Positions 47,176 to 56,158 of a DNA stretch of 64,000 bases are shown here, in pieces. Each line of letters begins with the position of its first letter. The stretch's first letter is position 1. The position numbers and the translations under genes are program-made. Location of the stretch: contig NZ_CP011773.1 of the NCBI RefSeq assembly GCF_001021385.1, forward strand, positions 310,001 through 374,000, in the 5' to 3' direction. The stretch comes from Mycobacterium sp. EPa45. Its GTDB lineage: Bacteria; Actinomycetota; Actinomycetes; Mycobacteriales; Mycobacteriaceae. Under the pieces are notes generated by a model that worked only from the letters and a program-made list of their open reading frames with translations, was not told the DNA's origin and searched no databases.

Positions 47176-48632
47176 CCGAGCCCGTCGACGCTCTGCTGTC
47201 GCAGATCGACCCGAACCTGGCTGCGCCGTCGATCGTCCGCCGCGATGTGCTGCTGGTGGCCGGTCCGTGGCTGGCCGGCGCGAGCAGTGTGGCCCTCGCG
47301 CTGCGAGAGCAGCTGCCCGGACACACCGTGGTCGAAGCCGACGAGCTCGCCGCCAATGAGGCGCCGACCGCGGTGGTGTTCGTGGTTTCGGCGACGGCCC
47401 CGCTGACCGAGTCGGACTGTGTGCTGCTGGATTCCGTTGCCGGCGACACCGACACGGTGATCGGGGTGGTGGCCAAGATCGACGTGCACCGCACCTGGCG
47501 CGAGGTGCTCGACGCCGATCGCGCGCTACTGACTCAGTGGGCGCCTCGCTACTGCGATGTGACCTGGGTGGGTGCTGCCGCCGCGCCGGATCTGGGGGCA
47601 CCCGTCGTCGACGACGTGGTCGCCGCAGTGCGGGATGCACTCGACGATGACTCCTTGGAGCAACGAAATCGATTGCGGGCGTGGGAAAATCGACTGCTGA
47701 CACTGGCGCGTCGACTCGATCGTGAGGTGACCGGCGCAGGCCGGGAGGCGCGGCTGGCCGCACTGCACGAGCAGCGCACTGCGGTTCTGCAGCAGTTTCG
47801 GACGGACAAGTCGCAGCGAATGATCGCCCTGCGCAGCCAGATTCAGCAAGCCCGGCTTGCGCTGTCCTACTTCGCCCGCAACAGGTGTGCGTCGGTTCGG
47901 ACCGAGCTGCAGGAAGACATCGCGTCCCTGAGTCGACGCACAGTGGTCGGCTTCCCCGACGAGGTTCGGCGCCGCGCCACCGAGGTGGCCGACGACGTCG
48001 CCGACGGAACCACCGGGCAGCTGACCGACATCGGCGACGTTCTGGGACTGGCCGTCGACCCGGTGGACTCGCGCCCGGTCGTCGACATAGGTGCCGCGCC
48101 GGTGCGCTCCCGCGGCCCCGAAACCCGCCTGATGCTGCTGTTCGGTGCGGCCTTCGGCGTCGGGGTCGCACTGACGCTGAGCCGGGTGTTCGCCGACCTC
48201 GCCCCGCGGTGGGCGGTCGGCGGTGCCATCGGCGGGGCGGTGACCGGGGTGGTCGTGACGCTGTGGGTGGTCGGTGTTCGCGGGCTGTTGCAGGACCGGG
48301 CGGTGCTCGACCGCTGGGTGGCGGAGGTGACCGGCCGGCTGCGCGCCGCGTTGGAGGAGTGGGTGGCCGGCTGTGTGCTGGCGGCCGAAGCATCGCTGGG
48401 CCGAGCCGTCGTCGAACGCGACGCCGTGGACAATGCGCGAACCGGGGATTCGGTGGCCCGGATCGACCGCGAGATTCGCCACCATGCGCTCGCCGTGACC
48501 CGTGCCACGGCGGCCCGCGACCGGGAGGGACCGGTCATCGGCCGGGCGCTGACGGCGGTGCGTGAGGAACTCGCCAGACTGAATCGATGCAATGCCCTCA
48601 ATTACGGGCTTCTGAATCGTTCCTGTGAGTGA
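47172..48632 (+). CDS. Coiled-coil membrane protein (Rv0210-type)
   Basis: A 486-residue protein. The first 160 residues look like a degenerate P-loop domain (LLVAGPWLAGASSVALALR, VVFVVSATAPLTESD, VIGVVAKIDVH) with no Walker lysine. A long helical region (LEQRNRLRAWENRLLTLARRL onward) leads to two membrane helices at about 320-360 (LMLLFGAAFGVGVALTL, GGAIGGAVTGVVVTLWVVG) and a C-terminal helical part. GTG 47172 overlaps the previous stop. The layout of GTPase-like head, stalk and membrane hairpin resembles dynamin-like proteins; function unproven. Confidence 0.78.
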   Translation: MTEPVDALLSQIDPNLAAPSIVRRDVLLVAGPWLAGASSVALALREQLPGHTVVEADELAANEAPTAVVFVVSATAPLTESDCVLLDSVAGDTDTVIGVVAKIDVHRTWREVLDADRALLTQWAPRYCDVTWVGAAAAPDLGAPVVDDVVAAVRDALDDDSLEQRNRLRAWENRLLTLARRLDREVTGAGREARLAALHEQRTAVLQQFRTDKSQRMIALRSQIQQARLALSYFARNRCASVRTELQEDIASLSRRTVVGFPDEVRRRATEVADDVADGTTGQLTDIGDVLGLAVDPVDSRPVVDIGAAPVRSRGPETRLMLLFGAAFGVGVALTLSRVFADLAPRWAVGGAIGGAVTGVVVTLWVVGVRGLLQDRAVLDRWVAEVTGRLRAALEEWVAGCVLAAEASLGRAVVERDAVDNARTGDSVARIDREIRHHALAVTRATAARDREGPVIGRALTAVREELARLNRCNALNYGLLNRSCE

Positions 48633-48648
48633 TCGGACATAATCCCGA

Positions 48649-48676
48649 TTAACCGCGGGTATCTCACCCGCGTTAA
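48649..48676. promoter_or_regulatory. Inverted repeat upstream of pckG
   Basis: TTAACCGCGGGT and ACCCGCGTTAA pair with one bulged C across 5 bp. It lies 80 bp before the pckG start and 17 bp behind the previous stop, so it may be an operator or a terminator of the upstream operon. AT-rich ends argue for a binding site. Confidence 0.5.
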
Positions 48677-48756
48677 CCTACTTTTCAGGGAGGACCGTGT
48701 CTCGGCGCGGAAACCGGCCTGCGTCCTGGCCACAAAAGTAAGCAGGAGATAGAGCG

Positions 48757-50583
48757 ATGACTTCAGCGACCATTCCCGGTCTGGATAACGCACCGACCAA
48801 GCATGAGGGCCTGCTCGCTTGGGTCCAGGAAGTCGCCGAACTCACGCAGCCCGACCAAGTGGTCTTCGCCGACGGTTCCGAAGAGGAGTACCAGCGGCTG
48901 TGCGACCAGTTGGTCGCCGCCGGGACCTTCACCAAGCTGAGCGACTCCGAGGAGCCCAGCTCGTACCTCGCCCGCTCGGCCCCGTCCGACGTGGCGCGCG
49001 TCGAGTCGCGCACGTTCATCTGCTCGGAGCGCGAGATCGACGCCGGCCCCACGAACAACTGGATGGACCCGGCCGAGATGCGCGGCATCATGACCGACCT
49101 CTACCGCGGTTCGATGCGCGGCCGCACCATGTATGTAGTGCCGTTCTGCATGGGCCCGCTCGGGGCTGAGGATCCCAAGCTCGGCGTCGAGATCACCGAC
49201 TCCGAATATGTGGTCGTCTCCATGCGGACGATGACCCGCATGGGCAAGGCCGCGCTGGAGAAGATGGGCGACGACGGCTTCTTCGTCAAGGCTCTGCACT
49301 CGCTGGGTGCGCCGCTGCAGCCGGGCGAAGAGGACGTGCCGTGGCCGTGCAACGACACCAAATACATCACGCACTTCCCGGAGACCCGTGAAATCTGGAG
49401 CTTCGGTTCGGGTTACGGCGGCAACGCGCTGCTGGGCAAGAAGTGCTACTCGCTGCGCATCGCCTCGGCGATGGCGCACGACGAGGGCTGGCTCGCCGAG
49501 CACATGCTGATCCTCAAGCTCATCTCCCCGGAGAACAAGTCGTACTTCGTCGCGGCCGCGTTTCCGTCGGCCTGCGGCAAGACCAATCTCGCGATGCTGC
49601 AGCCGACCATCCCCGGCTGGCGCGCCGAGACCGTCGGCGACGACATCGCGTGGATGCGCTTCGGCAAGGACGGCCGGCTGTACGCCACCAACCCGGAGTT
49701 CGGCTTCTTCGGTGTGGCTCCGGGCACCAACTGGAGCTCGAACCCGAACGCGATGAAGACCGTCGCGGCCGGTAACACCGTCTTCACCAACGTCGCGATG
49801 ACCGACGACGGTGGCGTGTGGTGGGAAGGCCTCGAGGGCGACCCGCAGCACCTCATCGACTGGAAGGGCAACGATTGGACGCCCGACTCCGACGAGAAGG
49901 CCGCGCACCCGAATTCGCGTTACTGCACCCCGATGTCGCAGTGCCCGACGCTGGCCCCGGAGTGGGATGACCCGCAGGGCGTGCCGATCTCGGCCATTCT
50001 GTTCGGCGGCCGCCGCAAGACGACGGTGCCGCTGGTGACGCAGGCCCGCGATTGGCAGCACGGTGTGTTCATCGGTGCCACCCTCGGTTCCGAGCAGACC
50101 GCCGCCGCCGAGGGCAAGGTCGGCACCGTCCGCCGCGACCCGATGGCCATGCTGCCGTTCCTCGGCTACAACGTCGGCGACTACTTCGCCCACTGGATCA
50201 ACCTCGGCAAGAACGCCGACGAGTCCAAGATGCCGAAGATCTTCTTCGTCAACTGGTTCCGCCGTGGCGACGACGGCCGATTCCTGTGGCCGGGCTTCGG
50301 AGAGAACAGCCGCGTGATGAAGTGGATCATCGAGCGCGTCGAGGGCAAGGCCAACGGTTCGACCACGCCGATCGGCATCGTGCCCAGCGCCGGCGATCTG
50401 GATCTCGAAGGCCTGGACGCCGATCCGGCGGACGTCAACGAGGCGCTGGCGGTCAACGTCCAGGAATGGCGCGACGAGCTGCCGCAGATCGAGGAGTGGT
50501 TTTCCTTTGTCGGCGAGAAGCTGCCGACCGGGGTGAAGGATGAGTTCGAGGCGCTCAAGCAGCGTCTCGCCGAAAGTTCCTAA
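48757..50583 (+). CDS. pckG: Phosphoenolpyruvate carboxykinase (GTP)
   Basis: A 608-residue gluconeogenic enzyme that converts oxaloacetate and GTP to phosphoenolpyruvate, GDP and CO2; mycobacteria need it to grow on fatty acids. The kinase loop is [17 protein letters not shown], with the P-loop Cys of GTP-type enzymes; [12 protein letters not shown], the [19 protein letters not shown] segment and NCMGPL-like PFCMGPLG are present. ATG 48757 follows AAGCAGGAG. Length matches Rv0211 (606). It precedes fatty-acid activation genes, consistent with lipid-based growth. Confidence 0.96.
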   Translation: MTSATIPGLDNAPTKHEGLLAWVQEVAELTQPDQVVFADGSEEEYQRLCDQLVAAGTFTKLSDSEEPSSYLARSAPSDVARVESRTFICSEREIDAGPTNNWMDPAEMRGIMTDLYRGSMRGRTMYVVPFCMGPLGAEDPKLGVEITDSEYVVVSMRTMTRMGKAALEKMGDDGFFVKALHSLGAPLQPGEEDVPWPCNDTKYITHFPETREIWSFGSGYGGNALLGKKCYSLRIASAMAHDEGWLAEHMLILKLISPENKSYFVAAAFPSACGKTNLAMLQPTIPGWRAETVGDDIAWMRFGKDGRLYATNPEFGFFGVAPGTNWSSNPNAMKTVAAGNTVFTNVAMTDDGGVWWEGLEGDPQHLIDWKGNDWTPDSDEKAAHPNSRYCTPMSQCPTLAPEWDDPQGVPISAILFGGRRKTTVPLVTQARDWQHGVFIGATLGSEQTAAAEGKVGTVRRDPMAMLPFLGYNVGDYFAHWINLGKNADESKMPKIFFVNWFRRGDDGRFLWPGFGENSRVMKWIIERVEGKANGSTTPIGIVPSAGDLDLEGLDADPADVNEALAVNVQEWRDELPQIEEWFSFVGEKLPTGVKDEFEALKQRLAESS

Positions 50584-50602
50584 CCGCTGAGCGCACAACG
50601 AG

Positions 50603-50630
50603 GAGCCAGTTGACACCTGTCAACTGGCTC
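50603..50630. promoter_or_regulatory. Perfect 13-bp inverted repeat between pckG and fadD4
   Basis: Arms 50603-50615 and 50618-50630 are exactly complementary around a 2-nt CC loop. The inner part holds TTGACA on both strands. It ends 17 bp before the fadD4 ATG. It may be an operator over the -35 region of fadD4, or a hairpin terminator for pckG; no T run follows, which favours the operator. Confidence 0.6.
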
Positions 50631-50647
50631 TGTCGTATTGTGCATCC

Positions 50648-52183
50648 ATGCAGATCCGCGAGCATGCGCAGGCCACTCCCGACAAGCCGGCCGTCATCTT
50701 GTACCCGTCCGGAAAAACCGTCACGTTCGGCGAGATGGAAGCCCGGGCCAACCAGCTGGCACACCTGTTCCGCCAGGCCGGACTGGTCGAGGGTGACGCC
50801 GTCGCGATGCTCCTGGAGAACAACGAGCATTTCCACACGGTGATGTGGGCGGCTCGCCGCAGCGGCCTGTACTACGTGCCGATCAACACCCACCTGACCG
50901 CTGCCGAGGCGGCCTACATCATCAACAATTGCGAGGCCAAGGCCATCATCGGGTCGGTGGCGCTGCGCGAGACCCTCGCGGGCCTCGGCGCGGAATTGCC
51001 CGACGGCCTGCCGAAGCTGCTCGTGATCGTGGACGGCGAACTCGACGGCTGGCAGGCCTACCCCGACTGTGTTGCGGATCTGCCGACCACCCCCATCAGC
51101 GATGAGATCGAAGGCGACCTGCTGCAGTACTCGTCGGGAACCACCGGGCGCCCCAAGGGGATCAAGCGCGAGCTACCCCACCTGCCGCCGTCGGAAGCCC
51201 CTGGTCTGATGAGCGCTCTCGTCGGGTTCTGGATGGACCCCGACGGCATCTATCTGAGCCCGGCCCCGTTGTATCACACGGCGCCATCGGTGTGGTCGAT
51301 GTCCATGCAGGGCGCCGGCATCACGGTCGTGGTGCTGGAGAAGTTCGACGCCGAGGGCACTCTGGACGCAATCCAGCGCTACCACGTCACCCACGGCCAG
51401 TTCGTGCCGGTGATGTTCACCAGAATGTTGAAGTTGCCTGAGAGCGTGCGTAACTCGTACGACATCTCCAGCCTGAAGCGCGTCATGCATGCTGCGGCGC
51501 CGTGCCCGGTGGAGATCAAGAAGCAGATCATCGACTGGTGGGGACCCATCGTCGACGAGTACTACGCCTCTTCGGAGGCCATCGGCTCGACGTTGATCAG
51601 CGCCGAGGAGTGGCTGGCCCATCCGGGTTCGGTCGGCAAGCCGATGCTGGGAAATCTGCACATCCTCGACGAGGACGGCAATGAGTTGCCCCCAGGAGAG
51701 CCCGGCGAGATCTACTTCGAGGGCGGTAATACCTTCGAGTACCTCAACGATTCCGAGAAGACCGCTGCGGCGCGGCATTCCGAGGGCTGGATGACTGTCG
51801 GCGACATCGGCTACGTCGACGAGGACGGCTATCTGTACCTCACCGACCGGCGCCACCACATGATCATCTCCGGCGGGGTGAACATCTATCCGCAGGAAGC
51901 CGAGAACATGTTGGTCACGCACCCCAAGGTGATGGACGCCGCGGTGTTCGGCGTGCCCGACGAGGAGATGGGCCAAAGCGTCAAAGGCGTGGTCCAGTTG
52001 GTCGATCCGTCGGAGGCGACGGACGAATTCGCCGAGGAGCTGCTGGCGTGGCTGCGAGATCGGCTGGCGCACTACAAATGTCCGCGGTCGATCTCCTTCG
52101 AGGCCGAATTGCCCCGCACCGACACCGGCAAGCTGTACAAACAGGAACTGATCGTCAAGTACTCGCCCGCGCCGACCGGCTAG
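50648..52183 (+). CDS. fadD4: Acyl-CoA ligase FadD4
   Basis: A 511-residue ATP-dependent acyl-CoA synthetase of the AMP-binding superfamily. Motifs in order: P-loop YSSGTTGRPKGIKR, APLYHTAPS, YYASSEAIGSTLIS, the hinge YLTDRRHHMIISGGVNIYPQE and the catalytic lysine in TGKLYKQEL near the end. It activates fatty or aromatic acids as CoA thioesters. Position after pckG equals Rv0214 (nadR and Rv0213c are absent here). ATG 50648 lies next to a palindrome that likely regulates it. The crotonase gene starts directly after the stop. Confidence 0.88.
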   Translation: MQIREHAQATPDKPAVILYPSGKTVTFGEMEARANQLAHLFRQAGLVEGDAVAMLLENNEHFHTVMWAARRSGLYYVPINTHLTAAEAAYIINNCEAKAIIGSVALRETLAGLGAELPDGLPKLLVIVDGELDGWQAYPDCVADLPTTPISDEIEGDLLQYSSGTTGRPKGIKRELPHLPPSEAPGLMSALVGFWMDPDGIYLSPAPLYHTAPSVWSMSMQGAGITVVVLEKFDAEGTLDAIQRYHVTHGQFVPVMFTRMLKLPESVRNSYDISSLKRVMHAAAPCPVEIKKQIIDWWGPIVDEYYASSEAIGSTLISAEEWLAHPGSVGKPMLGNLHILDEDGNELPPGEPGEIYFEGGNTFEYLNDSEKTAAARHSEGWMTVGDIGYVDEDGYLYLTDRRHHMIISGGVNIYPQEAENMLVTHPKVMDAAVFGVPDEEMGQSVKGVVQLVDPSEATDEFAEELLAWLRDRLAHYKCPRSISFEAELPRTDTGKLYKQELIVKYSPAPTG

Positions 52184-53137
52184 ATGCGTCTCATCGATCT
52201 CTGCGACCCGCCCCCGATCGGGGTTATCGGGCCGCCGGGCGTCGTGGTAGCGGTCGGGGAGTCATCGACACCCGAAGGTGAATTCTGGCTCGATACATCC
52301 ACTTTCGCGTTGTCGGAGGGTGAGCAGGAAGATCGCCGGTTCGTCACGGTGGATTCGGTGAGCGACACGGTGGCCGAGCTGCGTGAGCGCTGCGCGCGTT
52401 GGCCGCACGCTGCTGCTGTGTGTGACGACGTGCTCCGGTCGGTGGACGTGACAGGTCCCGCGTTGCCGGGCATTATCACCGAATCACTGGCGTATTCGAC
52501 GCTGCAGTCCGGACCCGAGTTCGCCCGCTGGCTACAATCCCGTGGGCCGGCAGCGTTGCGTGACATCCCCGACCCGGTACTCGCCGGGCGGGACGGCGGC
52601 ACACTTCGGATCACGTTCAACCGGCCGCAGCGGCACAACGCGTTCAGTACCGATGCGCGGGCACTGCTGTTGGAGGCGCTGACCGTCGCGCTGCTCGACG
52701 ACACAGTCACCGAGGTGGTGCTCGGCGGAAACGGCGCATCCTTCTGCAGCGGTGGTGATCTCGGCGAGTTCGGCACGTTCGCCGACCCGGCCAGCGCTCA
52801 CCTCGCGCGAACCCGGCACAGCCCGGCGCTGGCTCTCGACGAACTGACGGGGCGGCTCGGCCGGTTGTGCCGGGCCGAAATCCACGGCCGCGTGCTGGGC
52901 AGCGGGCTGGAGATGGCGTCGTTCTGTGGCTGGGTGCGCTGCGATCCCGACGCGGTCCTCGGGCTACCGGAGCTGACGCTGGGATTGATCCCCGGGGCAG
53001 GCGGCACCGTGAGCATCACTCGGCGGATCGGCCGTTGGCGCACAGCCTTTTTGGTTCTCTCGGGCCAGACGATCGACCCGGCCACCGCGCTGGCGTGGGG
53101 TTTGGTTGATGAGGTCAGCTCGAGCGGCGCAGCGTGA
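52184..53137 (+). CDS. Enoyl-CoA hydratase/isomerase family protein
   Basis: A 317-residue crotonase with an unusual N-terminal extension of about 140 residues. The crotonase core begins at ITFNRPQRHNAFS; oxyanion segments are NGASFCSGGDLGEFG and LGSGLEMASFCGW; LTLGLIPGAGGT and GLVDEV follow. The active-site glutamates of classical hydratases are not both obvious (LPELTLGLIPGAGGT keeps one Glu), so dehydration, isomerisation or hydrolysis cannot be distinguished. ATG directly follows fadD4. It overlaps the convergent GntR gene by 23 bp. Confidence 0.85.
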   Translation: MRLIDLCDPPPIGVIGPPGVVVAVGESSTPEGEFWLDTSTFALSEGEQEDRRFVTVDSVSDTVAELRERCARWPHAAAVCDDVLRSVDVTGPALPGIITESLAYSTLQSGPEFARWLQSRGPAALRDIPDPVLAGRDGGTLRITFNRPQRHNAFSTDARALLLEALTVALLDDTVTEVVLGGNGASFCSGGDLGEFGTFADPASAHLARTRHSPALALDELTGRLGRLCRAEIHGRVLGSGLEMASFCGWVRCDPDAVLGLPELTLGLIPGAGGTVSITRRIGRWRTAFLVLSGQTIDPATALAWGLVDEVSSSGAA

Positions 53138-53906
53138 CCCGGTAGGTGTACTGCTCGGGCAAGAATTGGCTGACCGCCAGCTCGACCGGGGTTCCGGTGG
53201 TATCGGAGTACAACCGGTCCACCCGCAGCATCGGGTGCTCCGGTGGGCAGCCGAGTGCGCCGGCGACCACGTCGTCGGCGCACGCGACCGTGATCGACTG
53301 TGCCGCTTCGGCGATCGGTTGGTCGAGGTGCGGTTCCAGCACGCCGATGACGGTGTTGGTACCGACCGCGCCGTCGGCCAGCTCCGGAGAGTCGAACACC
53401 AGCCGGGCCACCGACTCCGGCAGGTGCACGGTGGTCACCACGAACGGGACGCCATCGTGCAGCCGGCGAAACACCACCGTGTAGACCACGTCGTGGTCGA
53501 GGCGAAGCCGGCTGGCCGCAGTCACGTCGACACGACGCGAAAGGCCCTGCAGCACTTCCATCGTGGTGTCTTCGGACAGGCTCATCAGGTCCTCGATGGA
53601 ACCCAATTGCCGCAAATATCCCCGGGTCGCTCCGCTCCTGCCCGCCGGAAGATATTCCCGGGTCGCTCCGCTCCTGCCCGCCGGAAGATATTCCCGGTTG
53701 GCGTACGTCCCGCGGCCCGGCACCCGGTAGACCACACCTTCGGCCACGAGATCCTGGAACGCCCGGCGCACCGTCTGCCGGGACAGCCCGTGCTCGGCGA
53801 CGAGCTCCGACTCGGTCGGCAAGCGCACCCCCTCGGGGTAGGACCCGGCCGCGATGTCGTCGCGAAGCCGTTGCCGTAGAACCTGATACGCGGGTGCGGG
53901 TTTCAT
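53115..53906 (-). CDS. GntR/HutC-type regulator with an in-frame repeat insertion
   Basis: A 263-residue regulator: winged helix at residues 5-72 (LRQRLRDDIAAGSYPEGVRLP, RQTVRRAFQDLVAEGVVYRV) and a UTRA ligand domain from about 100 on (YTVVFRRLHDGVPFVVTTV, LRVDRLYSD, RVTLRR at the end). Between them the linker carries two copies of EYLPAGRSGATR, coded by the 36-bp repeat at 53614-53697, which is a multiple of three and keeps the frame. ATG 53906 was chosen. It probably controls the neighbouring acyl-CoA genes; fadE3 stops 4 bp upstream of it on the same strand. Confidence 0.88.
   Translation of the reverse strand: MKPAPAYQVLRQRLRDDIAAGSYPEGVRLPTESELVAEHGLSRQTVRRAFQDLVAEGVVYRVPGRGTYANREYLPAGRSGATREYLPAGRSGATRGYLRQLGSIEDLMSLSEDTTMEVLQGLSRRVDVTAASRLRLDHDVVYTVVFRRLHDGVPFVVTTVHLPESVARLVFDSPELADGAVGTNTVIGVLEPHLDQPIAEAAQSITVACADDVVAGALGCPPEHPMLRVDRLYSDTTGTPVELAVSQFLPEQYTYRVTLRRSS
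53614..53697. repeat. Two and a third copies of the 36-bp repeat inside the GntR gene
   Basis: Copies at 53614-53649 and 53650-53685 and a 12-bp partial third copy to 53697. The unit reads AGATATTCCCGGGTCGCTCC plus GCTCCTGCCCGCCGGA. It adds 12 codons per copy to the regulator linker. Same family as at 22698. Confidence 0.88.
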
Positions 53907-53910
53907 GGCA

Positions 53911-55068
53911 TCAAATGCCTCCGCGCGCCACCAGTTGACCGGCGATGACGTTGCGCTGAATCTCGTTGGTGCCCTCACCGACGATCATCAGGGGTGCGTC
54001 GCGGAAGTAGCGTTCGACGTCGTATTCGGTGGAGTAGCCGTAGCCACCATGGATGCGCACCGCGTTCAGCGCGATCTCCATCGCCACCTCCGAAGCGAAC
54101 AGTTTGGCCATCCCGGCTTCCATGTCGCAGCGGCCCCCACTGTCGTAGCGCTCGGCGGCGTGGCGAGTGAGCTGGCGAGCTGCGGTGAGCTTGGTCGCCA
54201 TATCGGCGAGGTAATTGCCGACGGCCTGATGCTTCCAGATCGGCTGGCCGAAACTCTCCCGGTCCTGTGCGTACGCCAGCGCGTCCTCAAGGGCTGCCGT
54301 CGCCACGCCAAGGGCGCGGGAGGCGACCTGGATGCGGCCGGTCTCAAGGCCTTTCATCATCTGGCCGAATCCGCGACCCGGCTCGCCGCCCAGGATCGCC
54401 GACGCCGGTACCCGGCAGTCGTCGAAGGCCAGCTCGCAGGACTCGACGCCTTTGTAACCGAGCTTGGGCAGGTCGCGCGAGATCGTCAGTCCGGGGGTCG
54501 GTGACTCGACGAGCACCACCGAGATGCCCTTGTGCCGCGGGGTGGCCTGCGGATCGGTCTTGCACAGCAGGGCGATCAGGCCGGACCGGCGGGCATTGCT
54601 GATCCAGGTCTTGGCCCCGGTGATCACCAGGTCATCGCCGTCGCGGCGGGCGACGCATGCCATGTTCTGCAGATCCGATCCGCCGCCCGGCTCTGTCAGC
54701 GCCATCGTCGCGCGTACCTCGCCGGTGGCCATCTTCGGCAGGTAGGTCTGCTTCTGCGCCTCGGTGCCGAAGATCTCCAGCAGCTTGGCCACCACGGTGT
54801 GTCCGCCCATCGCGCCGGCCAGGCTCATCCAGCCGCGCGCGAGTTCCTGGGTGACCTCGACGTAGCAGGGCATCGACACCGGGTTGCCGCCGTACTGCTC
54901 GCTGATCGCCAGGCCGTAGACCCCGATCTGCTTCATCTGCTCGATCCACGACTCCGGGTATGTGTTGGCGTGCTCGACCTCGCGAACCGACGGCTTGACG
55001 TCACGGTCGATGAACGCCCGCACGGTCTCCACCAGCATGGTCTCTTCGTCGTTGAGTGCTGTGATCAC
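53911..55068 (-). CDS. fadE3: Acyl-CoA dehydrogenase FadE3
   Basis: A 385-residue FAD enzyme of beta-oxidation. ATMALTEPGGGSDLQNM and the FAD/substrate segment WISNARRSG come in the middle domain; HGGYGYSTEYDVERYFRDA and VGEGTNEIQRNVIA near the end keep the Glu expected as catalytic base. It dehydrogenates an acyl-CoA to the enoyl-CoA. GTG 55068 was chosen, with GGAG upstream. It equals Rv0215c and is divergent from the Rv0216-type hydratase gene, which would use its product. Confidence 0.88.
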   Translation of the reverse strand: MITALNDEETMLVETVRAFIDRDVKPSVREVEHANTYPESWIEQMKQIGVYGLAISEQYGGNPVSMPCYVEVTQELARGWMSLAGAMGGHTVVAKLLEIFGTEAQKQTYLPKMATGEVRATMALTEPGGGSDLQNMACVARRDGDDLVITGAKTWISNARRSGLIALLCKTDPQATPRHKGISVVLVESPTPGLTISRDLPKLGYKGVESCELAFDDCRVPASAILGGEPGRGFGQMMKGLETGRIQVASRALGVATAALEDALAYAQDRESFGQPIWKHQAVGNYLADMATKLTAARQLTRHAAERYDSGGRCDMEAGMAKLFASEVAMEIALNAVRIHGGYGYSTEYDVERYFRDAPLMIVGEGTNEIQRNVIAGQLVARGGI

Positions 55069-55094
55069 GTGGGCCGCTCCAAAAGGTCGTGAAA

Positions 55095-55107
55095 TGTACG
55101 GCCATAT
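55095..55107. repeat. Direct repeat copy 1 (TGTACGGCCATAT)
   Basis: A 13-bp exact repeat; its twin is at 55152-55164 within the start of the hydratase gene, 57 bp further on. Copy 1 lies at the border of the hydratase promoter and near the fadE3 start. Confidence 0.6.
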
Positions 55108-55136
55108 TGACACGAACTGCGGGGAAGTACCAGTAT
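55107..55136 (+). promoter_or_regulatory. Probable promoter of the Rv0216-type gene, leaderless
   Basis: TTGACA (55107-55112) and CAGTAT (55131-55136) are 18 bp apart. A start about 7-9 nt later falls on the GTG at 55145, so the mRNA would lack a leader. Confidence 0.5.
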
Positions 55137-55144
55137 GAGCGACT

Positions 55145-56158
55145 GTGACTTTGTACGGCCATATCGGCGGCGGCGAGGCCGGGGGACCCTACTTCGACGA
55201 TCTGGTCGTCGGCCAGGTCTTCGATTGGGCGCCGTCGATGACGTTGACCTCCGGTGCCGCCGCGGCTCATCAGGCCATCCTCGGGGATCGTCTGCGGCTG
55301 TCTCTGGATGCGGATTTGGCGTACGCCGTGGTCGGTACCAATGCCCCGCTGGCGCATCCGGCGCTGGTGTGCGATGTCGCGATTGGTCAGAGCACGCTGG
55401 TCACCCAGCGCGTCAAGGCCAACCTGTTCTACCGCGGGTTGACGTTCTACCGCTATCCGGTCATCGGCGACAGCGTGTTCACCCGCACCGAGGTGGTGGG
55501 GCTGCGGCAGAACAGCGCCAAGCCCGGCCGGGCGCCGACGGGGCTGGCGGCGCTGCGGATGACCACCATCGACCAGGTCGGCCGTCTGGTGCTGGACTTC
55601 TACCGCTGCGCGATGCTGCCGTTGAGCGCGGATGCCGCCGACACCGGCCACGCCGACGATCTGTCGCTGATCGGCGCCGAGCTGCCTGCGGCGCCGGAGC
55701 CGGCGGCCGACTGGAACGCGTCGGCGTTCCGAGAGCGTGTTCCCGGCCCGCACTTCTACCCCGATATGGCGGGGTCGGTACTACGCAGCACCGCCGATGT
55801 CGTGAGCTCCGCGCCGGAGCTGGCCCGGCTGAGCCTGAACATCGCTGCTACACACCATGATTCGCGTGTCAGCGGTCAGCGTTTGGTCTACGGCGGCCAC
55901 ACCATCGGGCTGGCCCTGGCCCAGGCGAGCCGGCTGCTGCCGAATCTCGTGACCGTGCTGGGCTGGGCGTCCTGCGACCACACCGGTCCGGTGCATGAGG
56001 GCGACACCTTGTACAGCGAGCTGCATATCGAAGCCGCCGAACCGCTGCCCGATGATCGCGGCGGCGTGCTGACCCTGCGTTCGGTGGTCTATGCCGCAGC
56101 CGACGAGGGCGACGACCGTCAGGTGCTGGACTGGCGATTCACGGCCCTGCAGTTCTAG
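55145..56158 (+). CDS. Double hot-dog hydratase-like protein (Rv0216-type)
   Basis: A 337-residue protein of the MaoC/R-hydratase superfamily, the same length as Rv0216, whose crystal structure shows two hot-dog folds. GPYFDDLVVGQVFDWAP opens the first fold; the second has SGQRLVYGGHTIGLALAQAS, in the style of the hydratase motif, and SCDHTGPVHEGDTLYSELHI. It may hydrate or dehydrate an acyl-CoA, probably the product of the divergent FadE3. GTG 55145 begins right at a predicted transcription start. Confidence 0.85.
   Translation: MTLYGHIGGGEAGGPYFDDLVVGQVFDWAPSMTLTSGAAAAHQAILGDRLRLSLDADLAYAVVGTNAPLAHPALVCDVAIGQSTLVTQRVKANLFYRGLTFYRYPVIGDSVFTRTEVVGLRQNSAKPGRAPTGLAALRMTTIDQVGRLVLDFYRCAMLPLSADAADTGHADDLSLIGAELPAAPEPAADWNASAFRERVPGPHFYPDMAGSVLRSTADVVSSAPELARLSLNIAATHHDSRVSGQRLVYGGHTIGLALAQASRLLPNLVTVLGWASCDHTGPVHEGDTLYSELHIEAAEPLPDDRGGVLTLRSVVYAAADEGDDRQVLDWRFTALQF
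55152..55164. repeat. Direct repeat copy 2 (TGTACGGCCATAT)
   Basis: Second copy of the 13-bp repeat, codons 3-7 of the hydratase gene. With copy 1 it brackets the promoter, as two operator sites of the GntR regulator might. Confidence 0.5.

Noticed and set aside
48763..50616. 617-codon open frame antisense to pckG
   Set aside because: pckG is a complete, highly conserved gene; the antisense frame has no support.
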